In this document: positions 22,641 to 32,969 of the stretch, piece by piece
Layout: each line of letters starts with the position of its first letter
Numbering within the stretch: position 1 is the first letter of the stretch
Translations under genes and position numbers: made by a program
Notes under the pieces: generated by a model
Seen by the model: the letters and a program-made list of their open reading frames with translations, nothing else
Told to the model about the DNA's origin: nothing
The model's database searches: none
Assembly (NCBI RefSeq): GCF_000143415.4
Contig: NW_003314358.1
Span: 258,731 to 322,730 of the forward strand
Direction of reading: 5' to 3'
Length of the DNA: 64,000 bases
From: Selaginella moellendorffii
Taxonomy: Eukaryota > Streptophyta > Lycopodiopsida > Selaginellales > Selaginellaceae

Positions 22641-24620
22641 ATGGAAGGCAATTTTCACCAGTGTGTGGAGCTCATCCGGTCTTGCAAGACAAAGCCACAG
22701 ATCAAGTTTGCCCAATCTAAAATTTTCCAAATTGTTGGCAAATCCCACAACCACAGCAGCACTTACCTCTCCAACCTCCTCATTGAAGCTTATGGCAAAT
22801 GCGGTAGCATCGAAGATGCGATTTCTCTCTTTGATTCCATTGCGAACAAGGATGAGTTCTCCTGGGTGATGATGCTCTCGGCATATGCCCAAAACGGGCA
22901 TATCCACGAGGCCCGCGGCATATTCGACGCCATGCCCACCAAGAACATCGTCGCGTGGAATTCCATCCTGGCCGCATATGCCCACCAGGGATCCCTCGGC
23001 GATGCTTGGAATATTTTCGACGCAATGCCCGAGAGGAACTTGATGACGTGGACGTCGGTGCTGACCATGTATGCCCGGAGAGGGCATATCCCACTCGCCG
23101 AGGGGATATTCTCCCAGATGCCCGAGAAGGACCTTGTTTCGTGGAACGCGATGATCTCGGCATATGCCCACTCTGGGCATATTCTCCAGGCCAGGAGAAC
23201 GTTTGAAGAGATGCCTCTTAGAGATCTCACCTCTTGGGGGTGTCTCATCTCTGCCCTAGCGAGGGATTGCGTCGCGGATCTAGAGACTCTCTGGATCTAC
23301 CAGATGCCCGAGTGGGATTCTATCTCCTGGAATGGATTTCTCTCGGCGATTGCTCACTGTGATCGCCTGGAAAACGCGAAGAGGGTGTTTGATTCCATGC
23401 CCCAGCGAGACATTGTCTCGTGGAACGCGCTCCTCGCGGCGTATGCTTCCAGGGGCGATTTGATGGAAACGATGAGGATCTTCCAGAAATTCATGCCCGA
23501 GCACAACATTGCGTCTGAGAACACGATCATGTCAGCGCTAGGCGCCGCAGGGGACGTAGAAAACGCCGAGAGGATCTTTCGCGAATCGATGCAAAGGCAC
23601 GATCGCGTCTCGTGGAATGCGATGCTAGCGGCGTATGCCAAGAGCGGGGATTTTGATCGAGCAAAAGGGTTCTTCAATCGAATGCCGGAGAAGGACGTGA
23701 TTTCCTTCACGGCGATGATCGATGCTTTCGCTAGCAACAATCAAATCGAAGAAGCCACAAAGCTCTTCGATTCGATGCCCGAGAGGGGACTTGGAACTTG
23801 GAACGCGATGCTCTCAAGCTATGCCGAGAAAGGGAATCTGGAAGAAACAAGAAGCATCTTCGATGCCATGCGTGAGAAGGATTCCATTTCCTGGAACACC
23901 ATTCTAATGGCATATTCCATGAAAGGTCACATTGAGGAAGTAGAAGGCTTGTTCTTCTCAATGCCCTTTCCAGACCTGATCTCGAGAACAATCCTCTTCA
24001 CAGCATATGCCCAGGTTGGGCATTTAGGACGAGCGAAATTTCTCTTCGATTGGTTGCCCTGGCGAGATCTCGCGTCCTGGAACGCGATGCTAGCGGCGAT
24101 CTCGCGGAATGGCCGTCTCGATGACACTGATCGATTCTTCTCTAAATTGCCGCAGTGGGATCAAACCTCCTGGGATGTTCTAGTCGCGGCATTTGCCTAC
24201 AATGGGCAAGAAGAACATGCCCGGCTAGTCTTCACCAAAATGGCGGTGGAGGGAATCGAACCACGAGAGCCGGCGTTCGTTTGCCTTCTCGTCGGCCACA
24301 CCCACAGCGGCGACCTAGATTCGGGCATCTCTCTCTTTCGCTCCATGGCAGTGGATTTCCACGCGGCGCCCAGCAAGCAGGCATTCAACGCGATGGTGGG
24401 TTTGCTGGGAAGATCCGGGCGCCTGGACGACGCTCGCGAGCTCTTGATCGCCATGCCATTCAATCCGGGCGCGCCGGACTGGAAATCACTGCTGGGCGCT
24501 TGCACGAGCATAAATAATCTCCAGCGCGGGGCTCAAGCCGCGGAGAATGTAGCGCGATTGGATCCGGCAGCGCCGGCGCCCTATCTCTTGATCGCGAATA
24601 TGTGCTCGCGGCATCGATGA
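22641..24620 (+). CDS. PPR protein, mostly S-type repeats, with E-like end
   Basis: This is an intronless pentatricopeptide-repeat protein of 659 residues, expected to bind organellar RNA. After an N-terminal lead (MEGNFHQCVELIRSCKTKPQ) come about 15 tandem repeats of some 31 residues. Each has the core pattern W-A-x-AYA-x2-G-x2-A-x2-F-x-MP-x-(R/K)D, for example DLVSWNAMISAYAHSGHI and ARRTFEEMPLRDLTSW. The last repeats are longer (EGIEPREPAFVCLLVGHTHS). The end is a short E-type segment (DWKSLLGACTSINNLQRG, then APYLLIANMCSRHR) without a DYW editing domain. Repeats dominated by the S type are common in lycophyte PPRs. Four repeats contain small DNA inverted repeats at the AYAxxGHI codons. Target RNA is unknown. 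Confidence 0.9.
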   Translation: MEGNFHQCVELIRSCKTKPQIKFAQSKIFQIVGKSHNHSSTYLSNLLIEAYGKCGSIEDAISLFDSIANKDEFSWVMMLSAYAQNGHIHEARGIFDAMPTKNIVAWNSILAAYAHQGSLGDAWNIFDAMPERNLMTWTSVLTMYARRGHIPLAEGIFSQMPEKDLVSWNAMISAYAHSGHILQARRTFEEMPLRDLTSWGCLISALARDCVADLETLWIYQMPEWDSISWNGFLSAIAHCDRLENAKRVFDSMPQRDIVSWNALLAAYASRGDLMETMRIFQKFMPEHNIASENTIMSALGAAGDVENAERIFRESMQRHDRVSWNAMLAAYAKSGDFDRAKGFFNRMPEKDVISFTAMIDAFASNNQIEEATKLFDSMPERGLGTWNAMLSSYAEKGNLEETRSIFDAMREKDSISWNTILMAYSMKGHIEEVEGLFFSMPFPDLISRTILFTAYAQVGHLGRAKFLFDWLPWRDLASWNAMLAAISRNGRLDDTDRFFSKLPQWDQTSWDVLVAAFAYNGQEEHARLVFTKMAVEGIEPREPAFVCLLVGHTHSGDLDSGISLFRSMAVDFHAAPSKQAFNAMVGLLGRSGRLDDARELLIAMPFNPGAPDWKSLLGACTSINNLQRGAQAAENVARLDPAAPAPYLLIANMCSRHR

Positions 24621-24674
24621 TCTTGGATTTTTAGGGCAAAAATGCGGAATGGTGGGGGATTTTGAGCCAGACAC

Positions 24675-27600
24675 TTGGCAGTAGCTCATTGGCAGTGGGA
24701 ATTCTCTCCAAAAGCTGCTATAGCGAGGGCAAAAGAGAGCTTCACACGGGAGATGGCTATGGCTTCCGTGTGTAGCTCCTCGTGTTCTTGGGAAGCTGGG
24801 GCGATGGCGTCACTGGTGAGACCATCTCCACCGCCGAGAAAGAGATTGTGGGCAGTGGGATTTGGGGACATGCATCACCAGCTCTACCGGAGAAATCTCA
24901 AGAGGGGTCAGCTGGCTTTCACGGGAGTGACGAGAGATCATGGAAATGGAAGCGTTTTGACGCTGGAGCTCGAGGATGATGAGACTCGGAGGGAGAATGT
25001 GGCTAATGGCGCGAGTTCTTCACGCAGAGAGAAAGAAATGGCGAGTGGATTGGATGGTGAAGTTAGCGGCAATGGAGTAGCAGTAGCAACGATGGCGGTT
25101 CGCGAGCTCGAGGAATTTAAATCCACCAGTGTTCTTGAGGAGGAGCTTGAGCAAGACGAGCCTTGGTTTCGAAAGGAAATTCAAGACAATGTCAAGGTAA
25201 CAAAATCTGATTTTTGTAGCCATTCATTTGTTGAGGTTTATACTGTTCTTATCCGATGAAGGTTTCAGTCACTCCCGGTGGCCGATGGAATCGCTTCAAA
25301 GCTTATTCGACTTTGCAAAGATCATTGGAGATATGGGCCTTCGTTTTCTCGTTTCTTTTCAAGCAGTGGCTCCTTGGGCGGAAGTTCATGTACAAAGGTG
25401 GGATTTTTATAGTTCCAGAACTCGCATTGGGAAGAAGTAGTGTTTATAATTTTCCTCAGGAGGGATAACGGAGGAAAAAAAGATGGAAAGACGAAAGCGT
25501 CTTGCGAAATGGCTAAAGGAAGGACTGCTGAGATTGGGACCGACTTTCATCAAGATTGGACAACAGTTTTCCACGCGAAGCGACATTCTTCCGAAAGAAT
25601 ACGTCGACGAACTCGCTGAGCTTCAGGTTCTCTACTGTGAATTCTCACTTTTGGATCAATGACACCGTCGATCGCAGGATCAAGTTCCTCCTTTTGAGTC
25701 GGAAGTCGCCGTGAGTATTTTGGAGGAAGAACTCGGTTGCTCCGTGGACCAGGTTTTCGAGAAGTTCGATCGTGATCCCATTGCCGCAGCAAGCCTTGGT
25801 ATGAATTTATGTTCGTGTTGGTTNNNNNNNNNNNNNNNNNNNNNNNNNNNNNNNNNNNNNNNNNNNNNNNNNNNNNNNNNNNNNNNNNNNNNNNNNNNNN
25901 NNNNNNNNNNNNNNNNNNNNNNNAGTTGTTGTTCTGTTTATTCGTTAAGGCCAAGTTCATCGAGCTGTTCTAAACGGAGAGCAAGTTGTGATCAAAGATC
26001 CAGCGTCCAGGCTTGAAAGCGCTCTTTGACATCGATTTGAAAAACCTGAGAGTAAGTCTTTGCTTTACTTTTCTTTTTTGCTCGAACTGTCACCTTTTCT
26101 TCACTCGCAGGTAATCGCAGAGAACTTACAAAAGATTGATCCAAAGTCTGATGGCGCGAAGAGGGATTGGGTTGCCATTTACGATGAGTGTGCCAATGTG
26201 CTCTATCAGGTGATTTTTTCAAACGAAGAGGGAAGTTTTGATGTATGATGTTCAGTAATAGCTCTCTTCCAGGAAATCGACTACAACAGAGAAGCAGCCA
26301 ATGCCGAGCGCTTTGCGGCAAATTTCAAGGATCTGAGCTACGTTAAAGTTCCAAGAATCTACTGGAAGTACACTACACCACAGGTGCCAAGTTTGTGATT
26401 TTTATCGTCCGGGTTGCGATTCATTGCCTTCGATAATAGGTACTTACCATGGAATACGTACCAGGAATCAAAATCAACAAAATCAAAGCCTTGGATAGAC
26501 TTGGAGTTGATCGTCAAAGGTTTGTTTCACAGCCTTTTGTCTAAGGCAAAGCTCAACTATTTGGTGTTGTTCAGGCTTGCGAGATACTGTGTGGAGTCTT
26601 ATCTGGAGCAGATTCTTCGTCACGGGTTTTTCCACGCAGACCCTGTAAGCCCTTTTTTTCTCTTGAGTTTTCTGGAGACCTTTTCATTTCTTCCTTGTTC
26701 CTTGTTTCATTTATGTTGTAGCATCCAGGAAATATTGCTGTGGACGATTTCAACGGGGGACGCTTGATTTTTTATGATTTTGGTATGATGGGAAGGTAAA
26801 GCAATAGCATGCTTAACTCTTTATCTAACGGTTCCTCGTATGTGGTTCCAGCATTAGTTCCAACATCAGGGAAGGACTTTTAGAAGCTTTCTATGGAGTC
26901 TACGAAAAAGATGCTGACAAGGTATTCGTTTCCTTTTGTGTATGTTCTTGCTTGTCATATTGATTTTTCTCAGGTGCTTGAAGCAATGGTGCAAATGGGA
27001 GTGCTCGTACCGACTGGTGACATGACCGCAGTTAGACGAACAGCACAGTTCTTCCTGAAAAGGTTCAACTTACTTTCAGTCGCACACACAGAAACTTAAC
27101 TTCGTCTCTTGGATTCCAGTTTCCAAGACCGTCTAGCAGCACAAAAAGAACAGAAAGCTCTTGCCGAGAGTGAGGAATCCGGCTACAAGAGGCTGTCTAA
27201 AGGGGAAAGGGAGGACAAGAAGAAACTCAGGCTGGCGGCCATAGGTACTACAGTTTTGTAAGTAACTTGGTAATGCTCAAACTCCATTTTAGGTGAGGAT
27301 CTACTATCTATCTCTTCGGACCAGCCATTCCGTTTCCCAGCAACGTTTACGTTTGTAGTTCGAGCTTTCTCGGGTAAGACTGCCTTTGTCCGTGATTTCC
27401 ATGTCGTAAGCTTTTTGGTTTCAGTTCTAGACGGCATTGGGAAAGGTCTGGATCCTTACTTTGACATATCCGAGATTGCAAAGCCGTAAGTGAAGATAGC
27501 TTTCTTTTCCTTTCTGCCTCACCAGGTTTTTGTTCTTCGCAGGTACGCTTTGGAGATTCTAAGATTTCGTGAAGTTGGTTACGATGTTGTGATCCGGGTA

Positions 27601-28195
27601 AGTTGTTTTTTAATTCGCATTTCGTGTGCAAATGGGTGTTTCTTGTCAGGACTTTAAAAAGCGATGGCAACGACAAGCTGAAGCATTCAACAATCTCTTC
27701 AGGCAACCAGATAGAGTTGCAAAGCTCGCGGATGTGATCGAGAGATTGGTAAAGACACTGTTAAGTTTGAGAGAAAACTTCTCTCTTGCCTTTTTCTTCT
27801 CAGGAACAAGGCGATTTGAAACTCCGTGTGCGAACTCTGGAATCCGAGAGGTCCTTCAAACGAGTTTCAGCTGTACAACAAAACATAGCTCAGGTACCTA
27901 CAGAAACAAACAAACAAGAAACGAAGAAAAATCTTTTTTTTGCTCTGTTGCAGGCCGTTTTCGCTGGCACATTCTTAAATCTGGGAACTCTGCTGTACAT
28001 AAACGCAATGAGAGTACGTACTTTTCTACAGATATCTTCCTTTGTTTTCTCTGCTCCAACATGGGCGATCGTTGTCAGGTCCAAGGCACAGCCGCATTTT
28101 TTTGTAGCGCCTTGTTTGGATTGAAGCTCCTGGTTGGGCTTTTCAAGGTGAAGAGACTGGACAAGCAAGAAAAGCTCATCACTGGCACAGCGTAA
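24675..28195 (+). CDS. ABC1K8: Plastid ABC1-like atypical kinase, ABC1K8/OSA1 type
   Basis: This is an atypical kinase of the ABC1/UbiB family; its closest remembered relatives are Arabidopsis OSA1 (ABC1K8) and SIA1, plastid proteins linked to oxidative stress and iron handling. The Ser-rich N-terminus looks like a transit peptide. ATG 24753 ([11 protein letters not shown]) is an equally good start, only 130 bp after the PPR stop. Family blocks in order are [39 protein letters not shown] (KxGQ motif), [95 protein letters not shown] (catalytic), IFYDFGMMG and the end [13 protein letters not shown]. There are roughly 15 exons with small introns. A 100-N gap falls in one intron, and just after it a one-base insertion near 26000 shifts the frame, most likely a contig-end error. 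Confidence 0.9.
25824..25923. other. Assembly gap of exactly 100 N
   Basis: One hundred unresolved bases lie within the ABC1K8 gene, between the exon ending PIAAASLG (GT donor at 25800-25801) and the exon beginning QVHRAV. A round 100 usually marks a gap of unknown size. The flanking exons join in protein alignment without missing residues, so the gap is probably intronic. Confidence 0.97.
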
Positions 28196-28335
28196 TAGAA
28201 AGAAAGAAGCAAAGAGCAATTTTTTGGCACTCCTTTCACCTTGGCAAGAGAGCTGTGAAGAAAAGAGTAGCATTCTTTCCTATATAACCTTCCAAAGAAG
28301 AAAATTTGAGGCTAGGCTTTGATTATAGGGTACCT

Positions 28336-29704
28336 ATGGGCAGCGATGAAGACGCCGCGCGGCTCAAGGCGGCGATGGAATCGTCGGGCGCGGAGCTCAT
28401 CTGCGATCCTCCCCAGGTGCGCGGGATCCGCGTCGCCGGCTGGCGCATTCGATCCACCAAGCGCGCCATTCTCAACGCCGAGCAGATCGAGAGGTTTGGG
28501 AGGGCATTGGATTTCTTCTTTGTTGTTCTTGAGAGATTTTGGGAGGGTTTTTGTGGCGCTAGGTGGGAGGCGAAGCTGGGCACCCGGCATTTGCCCGAGA
28601 TGGTGTTTGGAGGCAACGAGCTGGAGCTAGTGCACGAAGCGAGCGGGATCGCGATTTCTTTCAATGCTTTCGATGCTCTTGCGGGGTGGAAGAGGGAGAA
28701 TCTGCCGCCAGTGGAGGTTCCAGCCGCGGCAAAATGGAAAATGCGATGGTATGAAATCGCATTCTTCCTCTTGTTTTTTTTTTCCCTGGTTCTTAGATTT
28801 CTTTCTCGATTTTTCTGTGAAGCAATCCAAACGAGCAGCTGATCATGGACTACGACTATACGTTCACGACGCCTTACTGTGGAAGCGAGCGCCTTGTTCT
28901 TGAGGTAAAAATCTTGCACGTCTTTTGAATGGAGGGAATCACAAGTTTTTCTTGCTATTTCTTACTTCTTTCACTTCTTTCACAGCAAGAACAAGCTGAT
29001 AAGGAGTCAAGTTTGGCGACTTTGGAGTGGAAAAGTTGTGACACTCGAATCGATCTTATCCGGCTACAAGTGAAGGATCCGATCTTGTTTTACGACGAGG
29101 TCTTTCGTCTGGTTTCTCTGTTCTTAAGAGCTCACCATAGTTTTTTTCTTGTTCTTCCAGGTGATTCTATACGAGGACGAGCTTTCAGACAATGGTATCT
29201 CGTTTCTCTCCGTGAAAGTGGTAATGCCTCTTCGTTCCTTCGGATCGATTCTAACTTTGGCTGCCTCATTACAGAGAGTAATGCCGAATTGCTGGTTTTT
29301 GCTACTTCGATTCTGGGTATCGCTTTGCATACTTGTTCTTCTCGAAAGTTACTGACGCCATATCTTTGCAGCTCCGTGTGGATGGAGTTTTGATGAGACT
29401 TCGCGACACACGCATGTACTCCGGCTTCCAAAGCGACCCTCGAGAATTCCCGGTTATAATCCGCGAGCGATCTCAAAGGGAAGAAACCTTTCGCGCACTC
29501 TTACTGGTAGATCGATCCGGAAGAACTTTCCAAGCTTTCACTGATCCTTTCTCTTCTGGAATTCCTTCGTTTTTCCAGAAAGGCCAGTTAGAACCATCGC
29601 TGTATCAAGACCCCAACATTGTGGGAGATCGATTGCCAATTCGCGACCACCACCATGAGAAACTTCACAAGGTACTCCACAGGAAAATAGAACCAACCAT
29701 TTAA
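28336..29704 (+). CDS. TIP41L: TIP41-like PP2A regulator
   Basis: This is a TIP41 family protein, a partner of PP2A-type phosphatases in TOR signalling. Exons read MGSDEDAARLKAAM, then GWRIRSTKRAILNAEQIE, RWEAKLGTRHLPEMVFGGNE, ISFNAFDALAGWK, NEQLIMDYDYTFTTPYCGSE, EWKSCDTRIDLIRLQVKDPI, LYEDELSDNGISFLSVKV and RVMPNCWFLLLRFWLRVDGV, then LMRLRDTRMY. All are conserved family blocks. A likely intron removes 29510-29579, joining FRALLL to KGQLEPSLYQDPN. An upstream in-frame ATG at 28306 exists, but the Met at 28336 has the better match to the family start. The stop lies about 200 bp before the RAB21 start in the same direction; the C-terminal ten residues are less certain. Confidence 0.88.
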
Positions 29705-29904
29705 TAGAGCTCGTTTAAAACGTGTACCAGCGACCACGATTTTCCGCCATAGAATTAAACGGCCAGGATGAGAGGGGGACAGAGAAGCCCTAGTAGCGCG
29801 CCAGAGGAGCGAGAGAGAAGGAGAGCGATAGCGCGGGGTCCGATCGACCGGATCGGGGGAGAATTCGCAGGTGTTCTTCCGGATTATCAGGTTTTGGCAG
29901 TGAA

Positions 29905-30900
29905 ATGAGGCCTGGAGGAGGCGGAGGATCTCCCTTCAAGGTAGTTCTTCTTGGAGACGGTGAGTTCTTCCTTCTCTTGAGCGTTTTGTGACGAATTCAG
30001 CTGGCGCTAATGCGATTTCGTGGTGGAATTTCTTCTCCAGGTAGAGTCGGGAAGACGTCTCTCGTCCTGCGGTATGTGAATAATCAGTTCTCCGATAGTC
30101 AAAGTGCTACGATACAGGCTTCCTACTTGACCAAGCGCTTGAGCGTCGATGGCGCTGTAGCAACGCTATCGATCTGGGTAAAGTTCTTCGCTAGAAACTT
30201 TTGTTACGATTTGAGTGATGGTGGAAATAAATTTTTTTTTTTCTCTTCCAGGACACAGCAGGCCAGGAACGCTTTCATGCGCTTGGTCCTATCTACTATC
30301 GCGATGCTGATGGTGAGTACAGGTTTTTTTTCTCTTTCCAGTACGAGAACTACAGTGTCTTGGCTTTTGTTCTTGGTTTTTTTTTTCCTTTAAAGGTGCA
30401 TTGCTAGTCTATGACATAATGGATAGAGATAGCTTTACTCGTGTGAAGAATTGGGTGAAGGAGCTCCGGAAGATGGCGTCCAACAAGAACATTGTCTTGA
30501 CAATTGCTGGCAACAAGAGCGATATGGACAAGTTGCGACAAGTTGATCTCCAGGATTCTGAGAGGTACGACAGTGTTTCGTTTCCTACTTGATAGTGTTC
30601 ACTCGGTTGGATTGCTTCTAGATACGCTGCCTCGATTGGAGCAAACCATTTCGTGACCTCTGCAAAGCTAAACACTGGCATAGACGAGGCCTTCATGGAC
30701 ATCGCGACACGTAAGATCTTTAGAAGTTTGCTTGTGTTCGTTCTCTCACTGTTTATTCCTTGGCAGGTTGCCTGGAACAAAGAAGAAAAAGCACTGCCGC
30801 CTCGAGCAATGGCAGCACGCCGGCTTTCTCTCAGAGAAAAAGCGTGGTCATTGTGGATGATCAGCCCCCTCCCCCTCCTCCGTCGAGATGTTGTTCTTGA
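29905..30900 (+). CDS. RAB21: RAB21-type small GTPase
   Basis: This is a Rab GTPase of the early endosomal RAB21 group. Exon 1 is MRPGGGGGSPFKVVLLGD, joined to GRVGKTSLVLRYV (P-loop GxxxxGKT split by an intron). The switch region is ATIQASYLTKRLSVDG, then WDTAGQERFHALGPIYYRDA, LLVYDIMDRDSFTRVKNWVK, NKSD (base recognition) and TSAK. The FHALGPIYYRD and VKNWVKELRKM phrases separate RAB21 from RAB5/RABF. The last exon, after the CTTGGCAG acceptor at about 30768, reads CLEQRRKSTAASSNGSTPAF, then VVIVDDQPPPPPPSRCCS. This ends in a double-cysteine prenylation signal and keeps the VxIxDD phrase of animal RAB21. There are six or so exons. Its 3' end converges on a minus-strand PPR gene with 93 bp between stop codons. 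Confidence 0.9.
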
Positions 30901-30993
30901 CCCGGTAAAATTGTTGGTTTGTACAAACAGGTCAGGCCAGTGTTTACAAATTCCCAGGGATTTTTTTTTTCCATGTAAATTCTCGCGCTCTAC

Positions 30994-32514
30994 TTATCCA
31001 TTATCCGTTTTCACAGAGGTAGCACGTCTCCTACGCGCCTCCAGTGCTCTAGCAAGCTTCTCGTCCCCGGTGGCTGCGTGGATATTTGCCAGAACGACGT
31101 ACGGCGAAGACGTCTCTGGATTGAGCTCCGAGGCCTTCTCAGCAGCCAGGATACCTCTCTCGGCATCCAGATGCGTCTCGCAGGCACTGAGCAGCGTCAT
31201 CCAGGCAACATAATCAGCGATGAAAGGCATCGACTCGATAAGTTCCTGGGCCTGGGCCAGCCGCCCCGCTCGCCCCAGTACGTGAGCCATTCCGATATAG
31301 TGATCCAGCAGCGGTGCGATGCTGTAGTCGCCAACCATGGAGGCGAAGAACGAGCAAGCGTCCTCGACCAGGCCAGCGTAAGCCGCTCCAGCCAGAACGT
31401 TGATGTACGTGATCTCGTTTGGTTCCAGGCCTTGAAGCTCCATCTCTTGGAAGAGCTCCAGCGCTTGGTCCCGGAGGCCGTTGTGAGCATAGGCGGTGAT
31501 GATGGCCGTCCAGAGGACCAAGTCCCGGCAAGAGATGCGATCAAACAGGCCCCGAGCTTCGTCCACGCAGCCGGATCTTCCATGCAAGTTGACGAGCGCA
31601 GTGACCACCATAAGATCCGATCGATGAGGGGTGTCCTGGACGATGCTATCGACGAGCTTGGCCAGGGATGGAGTCGGGGACGCCGCACAGGCATCGGCTA
31701 GAGCGATCAAAGTTACGGCGTTGGGTTGGATCCCATCCAGATCCATGAGTTGGAAGAGACGAAGAGCTTGCTTCGAATGCGAGCTCCGGCCGTAAGCTCC
31801 GATCATGGTGGTCCAGGTGACGACGTTCTTGAGCGGCATTCGATCGAACATCTCCCGGGCTTCTGACAAGCGGTCGTTTTTCACGTAGGCCAGGATCATG
31901 GTCGTCCAGGAGACGACGTTCTTGTTTGGTATCCGGACGAAGAAATCTCTCGCTTCGTCAAGATGCCCCCTCTCGGCAAATGCAGCGAGCATGGCTGTCC
32001 AGGAGACTACATTCTTATCGGGCATGGCCTCGAAAAGGTGGCGGGCTTTGGAGACTTCCCCGAGCTCTGCGTAGGCGGAGATTAACGCGTTCCAGGAGAC
32101 CTGGTTCTTCTTGGGCATTTGGTGGAAGAGTTTCTCGGCGAGAACAAGATGCCCGTTCTGGGCATATGCAGTGAGCATGGTGTTCCACGAGACAACGTTG
32201 CGCTGCGGCATTGTTTCAAAGATCTCCCGCGCTTGCTCGAGCTGGCCGTTGATGGCGTAGGCAGCGGCCATGATGTTCCAGGTGAAGATGTTGCGGTGGC
32301 GGAGGGAGTCAAACACCGCGCGAGCGTCGCCCAGGCTGCCGCATTTGCCGTACATGTCGATGGCAAGGTTGGCGAGGAACCTGTTCGTGGGCTGGCCGGA
32401 GGCGATGATCTGAGCGTGGATCCGGCGGCCCTGCGACAGATCTCGTGATTCGGCGCAGGACCGCAGCTTTTCCGCGAACCAATCTTGATCGTAGCATAGT
32501 TCCAAAGATGGCAT
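30994..32514 (-). CDS. PPR protein, PLS class with E-type end
   Basis: This is an intronless PPR protein of 506 residues. It starts MPSLELCYDQDWFAEKLRSC and contains RIHAQIIASGQPTNRFLANL, typical of PLS-class plant PPRs. About ten repeats follow, such as NVVSWTAMLAAFAERGHL and DEARDFFVRIPNKNVVSWTT, and a longer pair in the middle (GIQPNAVTLIALADACA). The end is an E-type segment (DYVAWMTLLSACETHLDAER, ELNPETSSPYVVLANIHAAT) that stops before any E+ or DYW domain. It should bind organellar RNA, alone or with a partner carrying the editing domain. One repeat shows the same hairpin-forming codons as the other PPR gene. Confidence 0.9.
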   Translation of the reverse strand: MPSLELCYDQDWFAEKLRSCAESRDLSQGRRIHAQIIASGQPTNRFLANLAIDMYGKCGSLGDARAVFDSLRHRNIFTWNIMAAAYAINGQLEQAREIFETMPQRNVVSWNTMLTAYAQNGHLVLAEKLFHQMPKKNQVSWNALISAYAELGEVSKARHLFEAMPDKNVVSWTAMLAAFAERGHLDEARDFFVRIPNKNVVSWTTMILAYVKNDRLSEAREMFDRMPLKNVVTWTTMIGAYGRSSHSKQALRLFQLMDLDGIQPNAVTLIALADACAASPTPSLAKLVDSIVQDTPHRSDLMVVTALVNLHGRSGCVDEARGLFDRISCRDLVLWTAIITAYAHNGLRDQALELFQEMELQGLEPNEITYINVLAGAAYAGLVEDACSFFASMVGDYSIAPLLDHYIGMAHVLGRAGRLAQAQELIESMPFIADYVAWMTLLSACETHLDAERGILAAEKASELNPETSSPYVVLANIHAATGDEKLARALEARRRRATSVKTDNG

Positions 32515-32929
32515 CGCGTCAACTTCATTGTACGGTCCCTCGTTTTACTTGCACGATCTTATGCCTTGCGTACTTGACCCGAACGTTTTTGTACCGATCG
32601 AGGTAGATCGAGGTAGGCCTAGAATCTGGAAACATTGCGTGTGGCCATTCTTATGTGGTGTCACCCTCTATATAGCCGGGGTATAGACCCCTATTTCTTT
32701 CCGTACGGCTTTGCGAGCTTGAGAAAGTTGACAGGGTTTTTGCTTGACGAAGAGGTGTTAACTCCATCTTGGATCTTCTTTTTTTTTCAAACTCCATCTC
32801 TTCTTGGACGACTTGATTGGCTTCACCGAAAGCATGAAGGTCATGAAACTCACACCAGTCATGATAATCAAGCGCCATCTTTTCTACGTGATCCATCGAT
32901 CGATCGATCTGGTTTTAAACTATTCCGTG

Positions 32930-32969
<40 letters not shown>

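Noticed and set aside
32880..32915. Short ATCGATCGATCG run as a regulatory site
   Set aside because: It is a few tetranucleotide units next to a GA microsatellite, best explained as simple sequence.
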